Shown here in pieces: positions 1-7,209 of a DNA stretch of 19,318 nt. Numbering within the stretch: position 1 is the first letter of the stretch; the number at the start of each line of letters is the position of its first letter. Origin of the DNA: Flavobacteriales bacterium UBA3477 (GTDB taxonomy: Bacteria > Bacteroidota > Bacteroidia > Flavobacteriales > Schleiferiaceae); assembly GCA_002378005.1 (NCBI GenBank), contig DFQY01000022.1, forward strand, positions 1-19,318. The letters run 5' to 3'. Below the pieces are notes generated by a model. That model was not told where the DNA came from. It was given only the letters and a program-made list of their open reading frames with translations, and made no database searches. The translations under genes and the position numbers were made by a program.

Positions 1-2
1 AC

Positions 3-341
3 TACGCCATTGTTGGTATGGGTAATGCTGGAGCAGAAGCCATGAGCACCTTACAAGCGAGCGGTTTGGCCACACATGAACGCGTGGTTGAATTTCCGTT
101 CTGGGACGAATACAAGGAACTGTTGAAGAGTCCTATTGCCGACATGAAAAACATCGGCGGTGCAGAGGCAGGCGCCATTACCGCAGGGAAGTTCTTGGAG
201 CACTTCACTGATTATCCGTACATTCACTTGGACATCGCCGGACCTGCTTTCTTGAAGAAACGCATCGGCTACCGCGTGGAAGGCGGTACAGGTGTTGGTG
301 TCCGATTATTATTTGACTTCCTCAGCAAAAAATCTGCCTAA
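3..341 (+). CDS. pepA: Leucyl aminopeptidase (M17 family), C-terminal fragment
   Basis: This is the 3' end of a cytosolic zinc/manganese aminopeptidase that removes N-terminal residues from peptides. The reading frame is open from base 3 and its true start lies before the window, so only about 112 residues are visible. They match the end of the M17 catalytic domain: a 'ADMKNIGG' block followed by 'AGAITAGKFLEHF', then 'HLDIAGPA', and finally 'GGTGVGVRLL' near the C-terminus. The metal-binding and catalytic residues in the NTDAEGR region would lie upstream and cannot be checked. The TAA stop shares its last A with the ATG of pdxA, which suggests translational coupling. The family call is firm; the exact substrate preference is not. 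Confidence 0.88.
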   Translation, partial: YAIVGMGNAGAEAMSTLQASGLATHERVVEFPFWDEYKELLKSPIADMKNIGGAEAGAITAGKFLEHFTDYPYIHLDIAGPAFLKKRIGYRVEGGTGVGVRLLFDFLSKKSA

Positions 342-1729
342 TGAGCGACTCACAAAACAACAATCCAAACAACAACACCGGCAACGGTGAAAACAAGGGA
401 GGAGATCGCCGCAGACGCAACCGAGGCGGACGTAACCGAAATAGAAATCGCAAACCAAAAGGCGAAGGACAAGAGCAAGTCCAAGGTGAGACCAAAGAAG
501 GCCAAGAACCTCTCGAGCAAAAGCAGGGAGGACGAGGTAGAGATGGACGCGGCAGAAATAAAAAGCCGGCGAAAGTCGTCAAAGCACAGCCTGTAGCAGA
601 AGAAGTCAAGGATAACCTAGATGCTCAAGTCGATCTGTATGATATGAGCTTCGATACTCCGGAATTGGAGTGGGAAGGAGCAGATGTGTTGACCAAACCT
701 ATGGTGGGAATTACCTGTGGTGATCTCAACGGTATAGGAATGGAGATCATCATTAAAGCATTGGAAGATGAACAAGTGGCTGAGCTTTGCACACCTATTG
801 TCTTCGCCTCAAGTAAACTAGCATCCTACCATCGCAACGCTATTGATAAGCGTGATTTCAACTTCAACGTTGTGGATAGTGTTGACCAAATCAAAGAGGG
901 CAAAAACAACCTTGTTTCTGTTTGGGAGGATAATGTTGAGCTCGAATTAGGCGTTCCCACAGATGTTAGCGGGGCCTATGCGCTGAAAAGTATTGATGCC
1001 GCCATTGAAGCTGCTAAAGCTGGACAGATTCATGCTATTGTAACGGCACCCATCAATAAGCACAACATCGCGGAACAACACGAGGGCTTCCGAGGACATA
1101 CCGGCTATTTGGCAGAGGCTTTTGGCAACGAAGTGTTGATGGTGCTCGCCTCGGATTATGTTCGAGTGGCCACCGTTACTGGACACGTGCCTATTAAGGA
1201 TATTGCCGCATCATTGACCCAGGAAAAGATCGAAAAGAGTATTGCCTTATTGGCCCAGAGCTTGAAGCGCGATTTTGGAAAAATTAAGCCTACCATTGCT
1301 GTGCTAGGCTTGAATCCACACGCCGGGGAGATGGGGACTATTGGTAGCGAAGAAGTAGAAATCATTGCTCCGGCCATCGCAAACAGCCAAAAATTAGGGG
1401 CCATTGTAAAAGGTCCATACCCGGCAGACGGCTTCTTTGGGCAGGGCCATGAAGAGCGCTTCGACGCAGTCTTGGGTATGTACCACGATCAGGTATTAAT
1501 TCCGTTCAAAAGTTTAGCCATGGGAACTGGGACCAATTGTACCGCAGGGCTCAGCGTTGTCCGCACTTCTCCGGATCACGGAACAGCCATGCACATTGCT
1601 GGACAAGGCAAGGCAGACCACAGCTCATTCCGGCACGCCATCTTCACCGCTATAGAAACGGTTCAAGCTCAGATTCAATACGATGAGATGACCGCAAATC
1701 CCCTCAAAAAACAAAAAGAGAAGAATTAG
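341..1729 (+). CDS. pdxA: 4-hydroxythreonine-4-phosphate dehydrogenase with basic low-complexity N-terminal extension
   Basis: PdxA oxidises 4-phosphohydroxy-L-threonine in the DXP-dependent pyridoxal phosphate (vitamin B6) pathway in the cytosol. The 462-residue product has its catalytic domain from about residue 121: 'GITCGDLNGIGMEII' at the N-terminus, and three metal-ligand histidines in 'RGHTGYLAE' (H253), 'GLNPHAGEMG' (H327) and 'MYHDQVLIPFK' (H382). That domain (about 340 residues) is normal PdxA length. The first ~80 residues are extra: rich in Asn, Gly and Arg, with 13 Arg and 8 Lys, including an 'RRRRNRGGRNRNRNRKPK' run, followed by an acidic linker to about 118. The 341 start is favoured because it overlaps the upstream stop by one base. 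An internal ATG at 701 would give a plain PdxA, but nothing marks it as a start. The function of the extension is unknown. Confidence 0.92.
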   Translation: MSDSQNNNPNNNTGNGENKGGDRRRRNRGGRNRNRNRKPKGEGQEQVQGETKEGQEPLEQKQGGRGRDGRGRNKKPAKVVKAQPVAEEVKDNLDAQVDLYDMSFDTPELEWEGADVLTKPMVGITCGDLNGIGMEIIIKALEDEQVAELCTPIVFASSKLASYHRNAIDKRDFNFNVVDSVDQIKEGKNNLVSVWEDNVELELGVPTDVSGAYALKSIDAAIEAAKAGQIHAIVTAPINKHNIAEQHEGFRGHTGYLAEAFGNEVLMVLASDYVRVATVTGHVPIKDIAASLTQEKIEKSIALLAQSLKRDFGKIKPTIAVLGLNPHAGEMGTIGSEEVEIIAPAIANSQKLGAIVKGPYPADGFFGQGHEERFDAVLGMYHDQVLIPFKSLAMGTGTNCTAGLSVVRTSPDHGTAMHIAGQGKADHSSFRHAIFTAIETVQAQIQYDEMTANPLKKQKEKN

Positions 1730-1748
1730 AAGTTTTCAACAATTTGAA

Positions 1749-1756
1749 TATCTTTG
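1749..1756 (+). promoter_or_regulatory. Bacteroidota-type -7 promoter box (TATCTTTG) for DUF177-rpmF
   Basis: TATCTTTG matches the Bacteroidota -7 consensus TAnnTTTG exactly. It lies 19 bases after the pdxA stop and 27 bases before the GTG at 1784. No good TTTG-like -33 element is visible at the usual spacing. Transcription would start a few bases downstream, at about 1760-1765, which makes a TTG start at 1754 inside the box very unlikely. Confidence 0.6.
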
Positions 1757-1783
1757 CACGCTCATTCAGAGATAATTGAAGTA

Positions 1784-2278
1784 GTGAAAACGAAGGACTT
1801 TGATATCGCCTTTATCGGCTTGTCCAACGGGGCACACGTATTTGAGTTTGATCTGGATGATACGTTCTTTGAACTTTTCGAGTATGACGAATATTCACAA
1901 TTGCGTGGAAAAGTCACTATGGAAATGGTAAAAAGCGAGACTGTTTTGGACCTCACCTTGAATTTTTCAGGCAGTATCCAAGTACCTTGCGACGTGACCA
2001 ACGAGCCCTTCGAGCAGGCATTAAATAATGCGTTTGATGTTCAGGTGAAGTTTGGTGATGCCTACAACGACGAAAATGAGGAGTTGTTGATTTTACCCCA
2101 TGGTGAGCACCAGTTTAACATCGCACAAATGGTTTACGAACTAGTGGTGTTGAGTATTCCAGCAAAGCTATATGGGCCGAATGCCGGCAACGGTATCGAG
2201 GATTACTTGGAAGACGAAGAAACTGAAACGGATACGGACCCACGTTGGGACCAATTAAAAGACTTGTTGAATAAATAA
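1784..2278 (+). CDS. DUF177 / YceD-family protein
   Basis: This 164-residue acidic protein belongs to the YceD/DUF177 family, which is widely encoded just before rpmF and in other bacteria has been linked to 23S rRNA or ribosome biogenesis; its role here is inferred only. Visible features are 'KDFDIAFIGLSNGAHVFEF' at the N-terminus, a 'VPCDVTNEPFEQAL' block where relatives often have CxxC (only one Cys is present, as is common in Bacteroidota), and an acidic C-terminal tail ending in 'DPRWDQLKDLLNK'. I chose GTG at 1784 rather than the longer TTG at 1754. The TTG sits inside the -7 promoter box, and the shorter product begins MKTKDFDIAF, similar to family members. rpmF follows after 11 bases. 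Confidence 0.85.
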   Translation: MKTKDFDIAFIGLSNGAHVFEFDLDDTFFELFEYDEYSQLRGKVTMEMVKSETVLDLTLNFSGSIQVPCDVTNEPFEQALNNAFDVQVKFGDAYNDENEELLILPHGEHQFNIAQMVYELVVLSIPAKLYGPNAGNGIEDYLEDEETETDTDPRWDQLKDLLNK

Positions 2279-2289
2279 CGAATTGAAAA

Positions 2290-2472
2290 ATGGCACATCC
2301 TAAGCGCAGACAGTCTAGCACAAGAAGAGACAAGCGTAGAACGCACTACAAAGCGGCTGATCAGCAATTGGCTATCTGCCCAACTACTGGCGAGGCTCAC
2401 CTTTACCACCGCGCACACTGGCACGAAGGAAAACTTTACTACAAGGGTAAAGTGGTCATGGAAAAGGCGTAA
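2290..2472 (+). CDS. rpmF: Large ribosomal subunit protein bL32 (zinc-free form)
   Basis: bL32 is a small component of the 50S subunit. The 60-residue product starts with the family's basic N-terminus 'MAHPKRRQSSTRRDKRRTHY' and continues with 'CPTTGEAHLYHRAHWHEG'. Zinc-binding bL32 has two CxxC pairs. Here only one Cys remains: the first pair has become CPTTG and the second has become an 'AHWHEG' stretch, so this is the zinc-independent form also seen in flavobacteria. It lies 11 bases after the DUF177 gene, in the conserved DUF177-rpmF pair, and is followed by an intrinsic terminator, so the two form a short operon. I see no second rpmF copy in this window. Confidence 0.96.
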   Translation: MAHPKRRQSSTRRDKRRTHYKAADQQLAICPTTGEAHLYHRAHWHEGKLYYKGKVVMEKA

Positions 2473-2497
2473 GCTCCCGTTTAACGCATTGATTGTT

Positions 2498-2535
2498 AAA
2501 AAAGTAGTCTTTTGGAGGGCTACTTTTTCTTTTTT
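2498..2535 (+). terminator. Intrinsic terminator after rpmF
   Basis: AAAAAGTAG (2499-2507) pairs with CTACTTTTT (2520-2528). The stem can extend inward with T-G, C-G, T-G and T-A pairs to a short loop. A T-rich tract follows (2524-2535, interrupted by one C). It begins 26 bases after the rpmF stop and separates DUF177-rpmF from fabH, though read-through is possible. Confidence 0.75.
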
Positions 2536-2556
2536 GGGCACGTCTAGAAAAATCAT

Positions 2557-2574
2557 GGGGCCTATTTTAGCCCC
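2557..2574. repeat. Short inverted repeat GGGGC-N8-GCCCC before fabH
   Basis: GGGGC (2557-2561) and GCCCC (2570-2574) flank CTATTTTA. Within the repeat, TATTTTAG (2563-2570) differs from the TAnnTTTG promoter box at one position and sits 20 bases before the fabH ATG. It could be an operator overlapping a weak promoter, or a 5' mRNA hairpin. No regulator can be named from the sequence, and the spacer lacks a clear -33 element. Confidence 0.35.
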
Positions 2575-2590
2575 CCAGAACAACAAAGCT

Positions 2591-3583
2591 ATGAAAGCAG
2601 CCATCACCGCTATCGGCGGATATGTTCCGGAATATGTGTTGACTAATGACGAGTTGGCCACCATGGTGGAGACAAACGACGTATGGATCACCACTAGAAC
2701 GGGAATCAAAGAAAGACGCATTCTAAAGCCAGAAGAAGGCATGGGCGCTTCCTACCTCGCTATTAAAGCGGTAGAAGCCATGAAAGCCGAATATGGAGTT
2801 CGTGTAGATGATGTTGATTTAGTCATCCTCGCCTCTGTCACTCCAGATATGCCCGTAGCCATCACCAGTGCATACATCGCACAAGAAATTGGTGCTACAA
2901 ACGCATATGCCTTCGACCTACAAGCAGCCTGTTCATCTTTCTTATATGCTGTAAGTAATGCGGCGGCCTACATCGAATCTGGCAAATACAAGAAAGTATT
3001 GGTCGTGGGTTCTGATGTAATGAGCTCTATTGTGGATTATACCGACCGGACCACTTGTATCCTTTTCGGAGACGGATGTGGGGTTGCGTTGATGGAGCCC
3101 AATGAAGAAGGCCTCGGGGTACAAGACGAATTGCTCCGCACAGATGCGACAGGACGAGATTTCTTGCGCATTGAAGCAGGTGGTTCTTTCCTGCCTCCTT
3201 CGCACGAAACCATTGATAATAAACAACACGCCATTCGCCAAGAAGGCCAAAGTGTATTCCGCTTTGCGGTAAGCCGTATGGCGGATACTTCAGCGGAGTT
3301 GTTGGAAAAGAACGGATTGACTGGTGATGATGTAGCTTACTTGGTCCCTCATCAAGCTAACTTGAGAATTATTGATGCTACTGCACGTCGCATGGGCCTT
3401 ACCAATGATAAAGTTGTAGTCAATATTCAAAACTATGGAAACACTACCTCTGCGACCATTCCTCTCGGGCTTTGGGATTTCAGAGATAAGTTTGAGAAGG
3501 GCGATAATATCTTCTTCGCAGCCTTCGGCGGTGGATTTACATGGGGAGCCATGTGGATCAAATGGGCCATCGATAAAAAATAA
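2591..3583 (+). CDS. fabH: Beta-ketoacyl-ACP synthase III
   Basis: FabH condenses an acyl-CoA primer, usually acetyl-CoA or a branched equivalent, with malonyl-ACP to start each fatty-acid chain in the cytosol. The 330-residue product is full length for the family. The catalytic triad is visible: Cys114 in 'LQAACSSFLYA', His254 in 'VPHQANLRI' and Asn284 in 'NYGNTTSATIP'. The C-terminus carries the glycine-rich 'AAFGGGFTWGA'. I used the ATG at 2591 (MKAAITAIGGYVPEYVL), where the family fold begins. The longer frame from 2489 runs through the rpmF terminator and adds 34 unrelated residues. plsX, which lies between rpmF and fabH in many bacteria, is absent here. accB follows after 34 bases. Primer specificity cannot be judged from sequence. 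Confidence 0.96.
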   Translation: MKAAITAIGGYVPEYVLTNDELATMVETNDVWITTRTGIKERRILKPEEGMGASYLAIKAVEAMKAEYGVRVDDVDLVILASVTPDMPVAITSAYIAQEIGATNAYAFDLQAACSSFLYAVSNAAAYIESGKYKKVLVVGSDVMSSIVDYTDRTTCILFGDGCGVALMEPNEEGLGVQDELLRTDATGRDFLRIEAGGSFLPPSHETIDNKQHAIRQEGQSVFRFAVSRMADTSAELLEKNGLTGDDVAYLVPHQANLRIIDATARRMGLTNDKVVVNIQNYGNTTSATIPLGLWDFRDKFEKGDNIFFAAFGGGFTWGAMWIKWAIDKK

Positions 3584-3617
3584 CTCGTACATTCATATTC
3601 CTAAATAACACACGAAC

Positions 3618-4103
3618 ATGGACTTGAAAGAAATCCAAGCACTCATCAAATTCGTTGCGAAAAGCGGCGCTCAAGAAGTGAGTCTAGAAACTGAAGACTT
3701 CAAGATCAACATCAAAACAGGTTCTGATGCTGAGCAACCAACAATCATCCAAGCGATGGCTCCACAGGCACCTGTAGCCATGGCAGCGGCTCCTGCTCCA
3801 GCGGCTCCTGCTCCAGCAGCGGCGGCTCCAGCAGCTGAAGCTCCGGCTGATGATAATAGCAACTACATCACTGTAAAATCTCCGATGATCGGTACGTTAT
3901 ACCGCAGCGCTAGCCCAGAAGCAGATGCTTTTGTGAAGGTCGGCGACCAGGTTAAGCCGGGTGATGTTGTTTGTATCATCGAGGCGATGAAGCTCTTCAA
4001 CGAGATCGAAAGTGAGGTAAGCGGAAAGATCGTGAAGGTCTTGGTCGACGACCAAACCCCAGTAGAATACGATCAGCCATTGTTCTTAGTCGATCCGTCA
4101 TAA
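3618..4103 (+). CDS. accB: Acetyl-CoA carboxylase biotin carboxyl carrier protein
   Basis: AccB carries the biotin that shuttles carboxyl groups from AccC to the carboxyltransferase, making malonyl-CoA for fatty-acid synthesis. The 161-residue product has the usual three parts. A short N-terminal helix and strand region spans about 1-35. A flexible Ala/Pro-rich linker of tandem 'PAPAAPAPAAAAPAA' type spans about 47-77. A C-terminal biotinyl/lipoyl domain starts at about 83 ('ITVKSPMIGTLYR'). The biotin-accepting lysine is K125 in the canonical 'EAMKL' motif. It lies between fabH and accC in the same orientation with short gaps (34 and 19 bases) and no terminator between, so it is very likely co-transcribed with both. 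The carboxyltransferase subunits are not in the window. Confidence 0.97.
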   Translation: MDLKEIQALIKFVAKSGAQEVSLETEDFKINIKTGSDAEQPTIIQAMAPQAPVAMAAAPAPAAPAPAAAAPAAEAPADDNSNYITVKSPMIGTLYRSASPEADAFVKVGDQVKPGDVVCIIEAMKLFNEIESEVSGKIVKVLVDDQTPVEYDQPLFLVDPS

Positions 4104-4122
4104 GAATGAAACCTCATTAGGT

Positions 4123-5466
4123 ATGTTTAAGAAAGTACTCATTGCCAACCGTGGTGAGATTGCCCTTCGCGTCATTCGTACGTGTAAAGAAATGGGCATT
4201 AAAACGGTGGCAGTTTATTCAAAAGCGGATGCAGACTCTCTGCACGTAAGATTCGCAGACGAGGCCGTATGTATCGGGCCGGCGGCTTCTTCACAGAGCT
4301 ATTTGAGCATCCCAAATATTATTTCTGCGGCAGAAATTACCAATGCAGATGCCATTCACCCAGGCTACGGCTTCTTGAGTGAAAACGCAAAGTTCTCTCG
4401 TATTTGTGCAGAGCACGGCATCAAGTTCATCGGTGCAACGGCGGAGCAGATTGAGAAAATGGGGGACAAGGCTACGGCCAAGGAGACCATGAAAGAGGCT
4501 GGCGTTCCTTGTGTACCAGGTTCTGAAGGTATCCTCGAAACCTATGAAGATGCAGTGGCAACAGCACGTGCCATAGGCTACCCTGTGATGATGAAAGCAA
4601 CCGCCGGTGGTGGTGGTAAGGGTATGCGCGCTATTATGGAAGAGGGCCAATTAGAAGGTGCTTGGAAAAGCGCACGCCGCGAGGCTGCGGCTGCTTTTGG
4701 AAATGACGGCATGTACATGGAGAAGCTCATTTTGGAGCCACGCCACATTGAAATTCAGGTGATCGGTGATGCCTACGGTAAGGCTTGTCACTTGAGCGAG
4801 CGTGATTGTTCGGTACAACGTCGCCACCAGAAATTGGTCGAAGAAACACCATCTCCATTCATGACGGATAAGCTCCGCAAGAAGATGGGGGATGCGGCAG
4901 TAAAAGCGGCTGAGTTCATTAAATACGAAGGGGCTGGTACGGTTGAATTCTTGGTAGATAAGGACCGCAACTTCTACTTCATGGAAATGAACACTCGTAT
5001 TCAGGTGGAGCACCCTATTACCGAGCAGGTAGTTGGCTTCGATTTGATTCGCGAGCAAATTAAAGTCGCAGCAGGTGAGCCTATTTCTGGAAAGAACTAC
5101 TTCCCTGAGATGCACAGTATTGAGGTTCGTATCAACGCAGAAGATGCGTTCAACGACTTCCGTCCTTCACCAGGTGCCATTACCTCATTCCACGCCCCAG
5201 GAGGTCACGGAGTACGCCTAGACACGCATTGTTACAGCGGCTACGTTATTCCTCCGTTCTACGATTCTATGATCGCTAAGTTGATTGTAACGGCTCGTAC
5301 ACGTGAAGAAGCTTTGGATAAACTAGAGCGCGCTTTGGACGAGTTTATCGTAGAAGGTATTAAAACGACTATTCCTTTCCACCAACAGTTGTTGGACGAC
5401 GAGAACTTCCGCAAAGGGGTCTACACGACCAAGTTCATGGAAGATTTCGTGTTGGTGGCTGAATAA
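4123..5466 (+). CDS. accC: Acetyl-CoA carboxylase biotin carboxylase subunit
   Basis: AccC uses ATP and bicarbonate to carboxylate the biotin on AccB. The 447-residue product matches the family's usual length. It begins with the biotin-carboxylase N-domain 'KVLIANRGEIALRVIR'. The ATP-grasp glycine-rich loop 'KATAGGGGKGMR' is at about 158-169. The catalytic core includes E275, E288, N290 and R292 with Q294 and E296 in 'MEMNTRIQVEHPITE'. The C-domain contains 'HSIEVRINAEDAFNDFRPSPG' in overlapping form from residue 331, and 'YDSMIAKLIV' near 380. All expected active-site residues are present. It is the last gene of the fabH-accB-accC block and is followed 17 bases later by a strong terminator. 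The absence of carboxyltransferase or biotinyl domains rules out pyruvate or propionyl-CoA carboxylase fusions. Confidence 0.97.
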   Translation: MFKKVLIANRGEIALRVIRTCKEMGIKTVAVYSKADADSLHVRFADEAVCIGPAASSQSYLSIPNIISAAEITNADAIHPGYGFLSENAKFSRICAEHGIKFIGATAEQIEKMGDKATAKETMKEAGVPCVPGSEGILETYEDAVATARAIGYPVMMKATAGGGGKGMRAIMEEGQLEGAWKSARREAAAAFGNDGMYMEKLILEPRHIEIQVIGDAYGKACHLSERDCSVQRRHQKLVEETPSPFMTDKLRKKMGDAAVKAAEFIKYEGAGTVEFLVDKDRNFYFMEMNTRIQVEHPITEQVVGFDLIREQIKVAAGEPISGKNYFPEMHSIEVRINAEDAFNDFRPSPGAITSFHAPGGHGVRLDTHCYSGYVIPPFYDSMIAKLIVTARTREEALDKLERALDEFIVEGIKTTIPFHQQLLDDENFRKGVYTTKFMEDFVLVAE

Positions 5467-5482
5467 TAGATCCTCGACAAAT

Positions 5483-5518
5483 AAAAACCCCCGCGCCGAT
5501 GGCGCGGGGGTTTTTTTT
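5483..5518. terminator. Bidirectional intrinsic terminator between accC and msrA
   Basis: CCCCCGCGCC (5488-5497) pairs perfectly with GGCGCGGGGG (5501-5510) around a GAT loop. Five As before and eight Ts after extend the symmetry, so both strands read as a GC-rich stem followed by a U-run. It lies between the convergent accC and msrA genes and should stop transcription from both sides. Confidence 0.93.
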
Positions 5519-5539
5519 ATGCTCAAAATTTTTTTCTCC

Positions 5540-6139
5540 TTAGAATAACTTTCGGGGAGAGTGACAATAGGGCGTTCCTCCTTTGTTGTCATAATAGTCT
5601 TGATGGTAGTTCTCGGCCGAATAAAACTCAGCCGCGGGAAGAATTTCGGTCGCTACATCGTACCCTTTCTGGGTCAACAAGTCCTTTAACATCTGCGCCG
5701 TCTCACGCTGCGCTTCATTTTGGAAAAACACAGCACTGCGGTATTGCGGGCCTATATCAGGTCCTTGCCCATCTCGTTGGGTAGGATCATGAGTTTCAAA
5801 AAACACGCGGGCCAATTCCTCAAAGCTCACCTGAGCCGGGTCGAAGACCACATGTACCGCCTCATAATGTCCCGTACGCTTGGTACATACCTCGCGGTAC
5901 GATGGATTCTTTACAAATCCTCCCGTATACCCACACGTAGTGGCCAATACACCTGGAACTTTTTGAAGGTAAAACTCGGTCCCCCAGAAACAACCTGAGG
6001 CCAACACAGCCACCTCTTGACCCGCTTCTGGAGCAGGTATAGGTGCCATTGCATAGGGATCTGACATCTTCTTATTGTTTGTTTGTGCGTTGCAGCTCGA
6101 CAGCCCCACGACGGCGAGCAATAAAAGTTTCCAATTCAT
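5540..6139 (-). CDS. msrA: Peptide-methionine (S)-S-oxide reductase, predicted lipoprotein
   Basis: MsrA reduces methionine-S-sulfoxide in oxidised proteins. The 199-residue product carries the catalytic 'SGCFWGTE' motif (C50), 'CGYTGG' at 69-74, 'GHYEAVHVVFDP' at 90-101 and 'ENYHQDYY' near 176-183. A later Cys in 'GTPYCHSP' (C192) could act as resolving residue. Unlike cytosolic MsrA, it begins with a hydrophobic stretch and a lipobox-like 'VGLSSC' (C16), so it is predicted to be an exported lipoprotein repairing periplasmic or surface proteins. It lies downstream of asd in the same direction with a 49-base gap and a near-consensus promoter box, so it may be separately transcribed. Its 3' end faces the accC terminator. 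Confidence 0.94.
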   Translation of the reverse strand: MNWKLLLLAVVGLSSCNAQTNNKKMSDPYAMAPIPAPEAGQEVAVLASGCFWGTEFYLQKVPGVLATTCGYTGGFVKNPSYREVCTKRTGHYEAVHVVFDPAQVSFEELARVFFETHDPTQRDGQGPDIGPQYRSAVFFQNEAQRETAQMLKDLLTQKGYDVATEILPAAEFYSAENYHQDYYDNKGGTPYCHSPRKLF

Positions 6140-6152
6140 GGTAGTAATAACG

Positions 6153-6160
6153 CAAAAATT
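6153..6160 (-). promoter_or_regulatory. Possible -7 box for msrA (AATTTTTG on the minus strand)
   Basis: Read on the minus strand, AATTTTTG differs from TAnnTTTG only at the first base. It lies 13 bases before the msrA start codon, in the 49-base asd-msrA gap. No -33 element is evident. It is weaker than the perfect boxes elsewhere in this window. Confidence 0.3.
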
Positions 6161-6188
6161 GATCCGATTGTTTCTTCGAAAACAGGGT

Positions 6189-7181
6189 TTAACCGATGAA
6201 TCCTTTCGCCATCAATACCTCAGCAATCTGAACCGTATTGGTCGCAGCACCCTTGCGCAGGTTATCACTTACAATCCACATGTTCAGGCCACGATCGGTG
6301 GTGAAGTCGCGACGTAATCGGCCTACAAAAACATCGTCCTTGCCTTCGGCCATCAAAGGCATCGGGTAAGTGTTGAATTCCGGGCGGTCCTGCAAGGTTA
6401 CCCCCGGCGTCTCACTCAAGATCTTGCGCACTTCCTCTATGGTGAAATCGCGCTCAAACTCCACATTCACACTCTCGCTGTGCCCGCCCTGTACGGGAAC
6501 ACGAACGGCAGTAGCCGCAAGCTTAATGCCCGCATCGCCGATGATTTTCACGGTTTCATGGGTCATTTTCATCTCCTCCTTGGTGTAATCGTTGTCCAGG
6601 AACACATCACAATGTGGGATACAATTGCGGTCAATCTTATACGGATAAACCATCTGAGGATCCTCGCCATTGCGCTCACCTTCGAGCTGATCTACCGCCG
6701 CTTTCCCAGTGCCTGTAACGCTTTGGTAGGTGCTTACGATCACACGTTTCGCGCCAAAAGCTTGGTGGAGGGGGTTTAGGGCCACGACTAATTGGATCGT
6801 AGAACAGTTCGGATTCGCGACGATCATATCGCCCTCTTCGAGGACATCTGCATTGATTTCTGGTACGACCAATTTCTTATCGGCGTCCATGCGCCAAGCA
6901 CTAGAGTTATCGACCACACGCGTGCCTGCCGCGGCAAATTTTGGAGCCCACTCCAAAGAAGTAGCGCCACCCGCAGAAAACAAGGCAACATCTGGAACCG
7001 CAGCAACCGCATCGGCCAAGCTTACGATGGTCCAATCCTGTCCGCCAAAGGGAACTTTCTTACCTACACTGCGCTCTGAGGCTACTGGAATTAATTCCGT
7101 CACCGGGAAACTGCGCTCCGCCAATACTTTTAAAATGATTTGGCCCACCATTCCAGTGGCACCCACAACCGCGACTCTCAT
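6189..7181 (-). CDS. asd: Aspartate-semialdehyde dehydrogenase
   Basis: Asd reduces L-4-aspartyl phosphate to aspartate semialdehyde with NADPH, the branch point to lysine/diaminopimelate, threonine and methionine. The 330-residue product is the expected length. It opens with the Rossmann nucleotide-binding motif 'VAVVGATGMVGQ' (glycines at 7, 10 and 13). The nucleophile is C126 in 'VANPNCSTIQLV', the substrate-binding stretch is 'ATAVRVPVQGGHSES', and the general base is H234. A perfect -7 box lies 28 bases before the ATG. It is divergent from the lamin-tail gene across only 51 bases and is upstream of msrA in the same direction. No aspartate kinase or dap gene is adjacent. Confidence 0.97.
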   Translation of the reverse strand: MRVAVVGATGMVGQIILKVLAERSFPVTELIPVASERSVGKKVPFGGQDWTIVSLADAVAAVPDVALFSAGGATSLEWAPKFAAAGTRVVDNSSAWRMDADKKLVVPEINADVLEEGDMIVANPNCSTIQLVVALNPLHQAFGAKRVIVSTYQSVTGTGKAAVDQLEGERNGEDPQMVYPYKIDRNCIPHCDVFLDNDYTKEEMKMTHETVKIIGDAGIKLAATAVRVPVQGGHSESVNVEFERDFTIEEVRKILSETPGVTLQDRPEFNTYPMPLMAEGKDDVFVGRLRRDFTTDRGLNMWIVSDNLRKGAATNTVQIAEVLMAKGFIG

Positions 7182-7209
7182 AAAATGTCTTAACTTAAAT
7201 AGAACCCCA

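Noticed and set aside
387..596. 69-codon frame overlapping the PdxA extension in another frame
   Set aside because: The low-complexity purine-rich DNA keeps several frames open; the PdxA frame continues into a clear enzyme domain, this one does not.
1754..1783. TTG start for the DUF177 gene adding ten residues
   Set aside because: The TTG is part of the TATCTTTG promoter box, and the added residues do not fit the family's N-terminus.
2489..2590. Longer N-terminus for FabH
   Set aside because: It would translate the rpmF terminator hairpin and the inverted repeat; the FabH fold begins at the ATG at 2591.
2203..2742. 179-codon minus-strand frame across DUF177, rpmF and fabH
   Set aside because: It is antisense to three well-supported genes and a terminator, with no protein-like features.
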